This document shows, in pieces, positions 63,854-64,000 of a stretch of 64,000 bases of DNA. Origin of the DNA: G963677325 sp963677325 (GTDB lineage Bacteria > Bacteroidota > Bacteroidia > Bacteroidales > Prolixibacteraceae); the NCBI GenBank assembly GCA_963677325.2, contig CAXXGM010000007.1, positions 62,001-126,000 of the forward strand, read 5' to 3'. Each line of letters starts with the position of its first letter. The stretch's first letter is position 1. Under the pieces are notes generated by a model. That model was not told the origin of the DNA and ran no database searches. It saw only the letters and a list, made by a program, of their open reading frames with translations. Position numbers and translations under genes: made by a program.

Positions 63854-64000
63854 CTAAATAAATCTTTTTTCAGTTTTTAATACCTGTAAGTAGGTAAGAA
63901 TGACAGCATACAATAAAGGCAATACTCCTGCTGCAATAAAGAATAGATCTGCCGGGAATCTCAGCCATGCAAGATTGGTCATATAAGATTGTCCTGAAAA
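63854..64000 (-). CDS. norB: Probable nitric oxide reductase large subunit (C-terminal fragment)
   Basis: The last 48 codons, read from the window edge to TAG at 63856-63854, give a segment with MTNLAWLRFPADLFFIAAG and a final transmembrane helix. This matches the end of NorB/qNor, where a Trp-x-Arg-x-Pro-(Gly/Ala)-Asp motif precedes the last helix. The gene continues outside the window, so the haem-copper core cannot be checked. Its neighbours fit NO stress. Confidence 0.6.
   Translation of the reverse strand, partial: FSGQSYMTNLAWLRFPADLFFIAAGVLPLLYAVILTYLQVLKTEKRFI

Overview
The window comes from a member of the Bacteroidota, most likely class Bacteroidia (Bacteroidales or a Marinilabiliales-like group). 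The reasons are: an arginine cluster whose carbamoyltransferase carries the N-succinylornithine-type signature; promoters that fit the Bacteroides consensus (TTTG, about 20 bases, TAnnTTTG); many secreted or lipoprotein glycan enzymes (GH2, DUF4838, GH32); DUF4136, WG-repeat and U32 proteins; AT-rich DNA; and long gene-free gaps full of dispersed word-like repeats. No rRNA, tRNA, CRISPR array, phage or transposase gene was seen.

Bases 1-3290 hold carB (cut by the window edge) and carA on the minus strand, behind a consensus promoter and a leader with a 14-residue ORF overlapping an intrinsic terminator. This layout suggests attenuation. Bases 3694-5359 hold an orphan sugar-binding lipoprotein and a small M15 peptidase framed by heptamer repeats. 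Bases 5870-20236 form an arginine and proline supercluster on the plus strand: argR, a GNAT acyltransferase, argG, argC, argD, proC, an XRE-cupin regulator, an acyl-CoA synthetase, proB, proA, an argF-type carbamoyltransferase, argB and argE. With carAB next door it covers every arginine step except argH, which is not in the window. Pro90 of the carbamoyltransferase argues that the pathway runs on N-succinyl intermediates.

Bases 20355-26377 carry a dolichol-phosphate-mannose-synthase-like glycosyltransferase, pyrC, lysC and two envelope proteins. Bases 26556-37551 carry a secreted GH2 beta-galactosidase, a WG-repeat protein, a VOC protein, an MBL/methyltransferase pair, a DUF4838 protein and a U32 peptidase. 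An orphan, AT-rich, possibly PD-(D/E)XK-like protein (37907-39199) precedes the topoisomerase IV pair parE/parC, whose end overlaps aroK.

Bases 44787-58263 are accessory: a PadR regulator with a distant strong terminator, a metallophosphoesterase/PQQ-propeller fusion, a ketopantoate-reductase-like enzyme, a tandem pair of secreted paralogues, and a minus-strand cluster (GH32-like protein, PHP phosphoesterase, amidohydrolase, Tat-type TIM-barrel epimerase, URO-D-like protein). The GH32-like protein has lost all three catalytic acids of its family. Bases 58730-64000 hold a CPA2 antiporter with USP-like tail, an AhpD-like protein, and a minus-strand group: UDG-like glycosylase, DUF488, a flavin reductase, a small ORF and the C-terminus of a probable nitric oxide reductase.

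The observations I rate highest are the carAB leader attenuator, the catalytically stripped GH32 homologue, the unassigned 37907-39199 protein, and several small mobile or repeat families (a two-copy MITE, a REPIN-like element and an 11-bp tandem-repeat family).
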